From: Diplonema papillatum
Lineage: Eukaryota > Euglenozoa > Diplonemea > Diplonemida > Diplonemidae
NCBI GenBank assembly: GCA_030068145.1
Contig: JAPJBO010000277.1
Coordinates: 124,001-188,000, forward strand
Length of the DNA: 64,000 nucleotides
Direction: 5' to 3'
The notes below the pieces were generated by a model. That model ran no database searches, had not been told where the DNA came from, and was given only the letters and a program-made list of their open reading frames with translations. Shown piece after piece: positions 61,555 through 64,000 of this stretch (within the stretch, counting starts at the first letter, position 1; every line of letters begins with the position of its first letter). Both the position numbers and the translations under genes were made by a program.

Positions 61555-64000
61555 TCATCGCAGGTAATTCAAGATGGCAGCGGTCCAGCGGTTGGTTAGC
61601 GGATCGTCGTATGTCGATTTAACACGCTCAGCAACGAACTTCAGCGCCGGCGGCCTTCGTAGAGCGAAATCCTCCATCACGTCTTTTACGCTGGGCAGTC
61701 CTTGCGGGTAGGCCTCCAGAGCGCTCGAGGCTGCGTTGTGGACCGGGTCATCTTCGAGAAGGACGTGCTGAGCAGTCGCCGCGTGCTGGCAAAGCCTGCA
61801 TGAAACCCGGGTCCTGTTCGGCATCACGGCCCGGCGAACGATTGCCTGGAACAGGTCCACTGCCCCAGGGACACGCTCAAGCGCCTGGAGAGTTGCCCCT
61901 TTGGTTGCGGTGTAGGACGCGACCTCACGAATCTTCTTCAGCACCCCTCTCGACTCCATGTACGTGGCGGCCCTTTTCACAAAACCTACCGGGGTGTCCA
62001 GCTGCGGGAGCGCTTCCCGCTCGTGCACGCATAGCGTCGGTATGCCGCCTTCCCGGTATACCAGCTCCACGTCCAGAGGGGGTCCCTCGTCAGCAGAGCC
62101 TCCGATGCGGCCTCGTCTGCACGATCGATGTACACATCGCCCACATGTCCGCGATGCCACCGCATACACTGCCCAAAAGGGCCCACAATTCGGGCCACCG
62201 GATCGTCGTCTGCGTTCCGCTGGGCGCGCGTGATCGCCGCCTGGCTGTCGCACCGCCATTCGACAGCTCTCGGGGGAACATCACACCTGCACAGCGCCGC
62301 CGCGAGTACCAGCATTGCGCAGAGCTCGGCCTCCGTACTTGAGGTGACGGATCCTGCCATCGCACACCCTACCACAGCCTGACCGACCGCGACACCTGCG
62401 GACCCCCGCGCTTCTCCCTCCAAAAACCCACCATCTGTGGCCACCACGAGGGTAGCCACACCGTCCCATTCACTCCGCACGGCAAGTTCCACCCGGCGCA
62501 GCACCTCCTCCCCCGGCGCTCCACCCCTCGGCGGCCGGCGTAGGAAGCCCGGCATCGGGAGTCGATCGTGCACGACGTTGCAGTGGTACGCTAGGTGGGC
62601 CCGCGTTCTCTGCAGGTGCATCAGTCTCTCGACTGTCGTCGACCCAAAGCCCTCCTTGCATGTCGCGAACCCGCTCAGCCCCTTGCTGTGTCGGTGCTTC
62701 GGGATGAGCTTAAGCATATTGGCGACCAGCTTAGGCGACTTTGAATCGAAGCACGAGGAGAGACAATGCACAGCGAGGGTGGGCAGCACGTGGCTTCGCA
62801 CCAGGGCGCACTTCCGGCGTGTCGAGCGGAAATGGTGGGAGTTGACGAAGTCGATGAGCCTCGCAAAACGCTCTCCCTTCTCCGAGTCATTGGTGCAATG
62901 TCCGTCTACCTCCCTCGCATGCACGCAGGCTCCAAGTAACACAGCCGCATCGGTCGTCTTCCTCGACGGATTCTCTCCCCACTCGAACTCCGATTTCGCC
63001 ACAACCACCACCTTCTCATCCGCCAGATCCAGTTCGCGGGATCGCGCCCAACTGCGAAGGTTCCCGAACGTTCGGTCCACTTTCGATTTTGAGGTCCTCG
63101 CTACTACATCATCCACGTACGCTCGTACAGTTGGGCGGCTCGCACGTGTAGAGCAAGAACAGTAACACGCTCAGAGAGGAGCCCTGGAGTAGGCCCCTCT
63201 TTAGAGGGACCGGCGTTGTGAATCCCTCGTAGTGGACAATCGTCACACTTTGGCCTTCTATGACGCGCGCCACTGTCTCAGCCCACTGCCGTCCTAGCAA
63301 CCGTTCCACGCACTTCACCAGTATACCATGCGGCACGGTGTCGTACGCCGACAACACATCCACCAACAGGAGCCACTGAGAATGTGCTCTTGTACGAGGG
63401 GCTTCAGTTTTAGGTACAACGCGGTGTGCAGCTTCGAAAACATCGGCATGATCGCTATCGGTCTATATCCGCGGGGTTGGACCGTTGGAGCGGCTTCCCT
63501 TTCCAAAAGAGAAAGATCCACAAAACACGCTGCCGCAGAGAGAGGCCCTCCTGCAACCACAGGTTCAACTCAGCCGTCGTCGCTTCGATCGCTTCTTTTT
63601 CCATGATTCTCAGAAATTTTGGCGAGTAATCGGCCGTTCTAGCTGTCGGTCGCATGCAGCTTATTGCATCTTCTACCTCTTCGGGTCGGAGTGTCACTCC
63701 ACGATACGGACGTAACGGGTGTTGCACAGCGTCGGACTCCGAGTCGTACTTCGCTTGCAGGAACTGGGAGAAGATCTCCGGATGTTCAATTACGGGGGGC
63801 TGGGTAGGGTGCTCGATGTCGCGCGAGGTGCGCGGACCCCTTAGTTGCGGTTAGTAGGTCAAGCTTGCGACGTATCGAACGAATCTCGGCATTCACGGGG
63901 GCCCGTTGTTCTGGCCTGGCGAAGTGTCGCCGGATGAGACGTTCGTGGAGGGCGGTCTGGAGACGCGCGACCTTCGTGTTTCTCGGGCGCGGAGGCGGTT
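61555..64000 (-). mobile_element. LINE (RT plus RNase H), running off the right edge
   Basis: Minus-strand frames give TKVARLQTALHERLI at the window edge, then RT motifs GYRPIAIMPMFSKL, VDVLSAYDTVPHG, GLLQGSSLSVLLFL and YVDD. RNase H follows with VVATDGGFL, STEAELCAM, WRCDSQAA, RGHVGD and RADEAASEA, keeping all four acidic ligands, then a Cys/His tail (CRLCQHAATAQH) and NRWTAAILNYLR before a stop at 61555. A 376-codon frame (61986-63116) is intact, but at least four shifts occur in the visible part. Closely related in layout to the LINE at 47409-49779, and less decayed. Confidence 0.9.

Overview
The window is eukaryotic: short GC-rich exons with GT/AG-type edges, cytoplasmic-type SSU and LSU rRNA pieces, a FYVE protein, hAT transposon remnants and two non-LTR (LINE) elements with reverse transcriptase plus RNase H. 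The SSU piece ends in a GACTCAACACGGGGAA-TTTTAC wording like that of kinetoplastids as I remember them. The RT-RNase H LINEs resemble the ingi type, and every host-like exon lies on the minus strand, as in the one-directional gene clusters of Euglenozoa. I infer a euglenozoan protist, perhaps a diplonemid. No spliced-leader gene was found, so this stays an inference.

The region is gene-poor and built from short interspersed repeats, many inserted into one another. From left to right: 0-5 kb holds the N-terminus of a Lys/Pro/Gln-rich protein running off the left edge, two minisatellites, a small hAT relic, an inverted-repeat element (3310-4118) and a tandem dimer repeat. 5.9-6.9 kb is a secreted purple acid phosphatase. 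9.3-10.8 kb is a ~160 bp minisatellite, then a small RIIa/DPY30-like protein and its damaged tandem copy. 12-26 kb is mostly mobile debris: a hAT relic, two related SINE families, a 289 bp MITE, and a 930 bp inverted-repeat element carrying a tRNA-like block. It also holds one well-bounded exon of an unknown gene (16049-16267).

27-35 kb is the most complex part. It has a RING second half (27337-27615), a 39 bp minisatellite, a hAT C-terminus and an OTU-like protease piece. A membrane protein with a FN2-like ectodomain ends in a RING first half (30180-31823). Its first-exon region has three further copies upstream. Then come an SSU rRNA fragment and a 26 bp array that appears to have arisen at the junction between that fragment and a gene fragment. 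36 kb holds tRNA-like pieces and an LSU rRNA 3' fragment. 38.3-42.5 kb looks like one 4.2 kb inverted-repeat element. 47.4-49.8 kb and 61.6-64 kb are minus-strand LINEs. 54.5-57.1 kb is an intact FYVE/F-box-like/pseudokinase gene with a decayed partial copy beside it. 58.7-60.6 kb is tandem repeat.

The confident host genes are the phosphatase, the FYVE pseudokinase, the RIIa-like protein and the coiled-coil protein at 60.8-61.1 kb. Other exon calls are partial. No retrovirus-like, Polinton-like, CRISPR or prokaryotic feature was seen.
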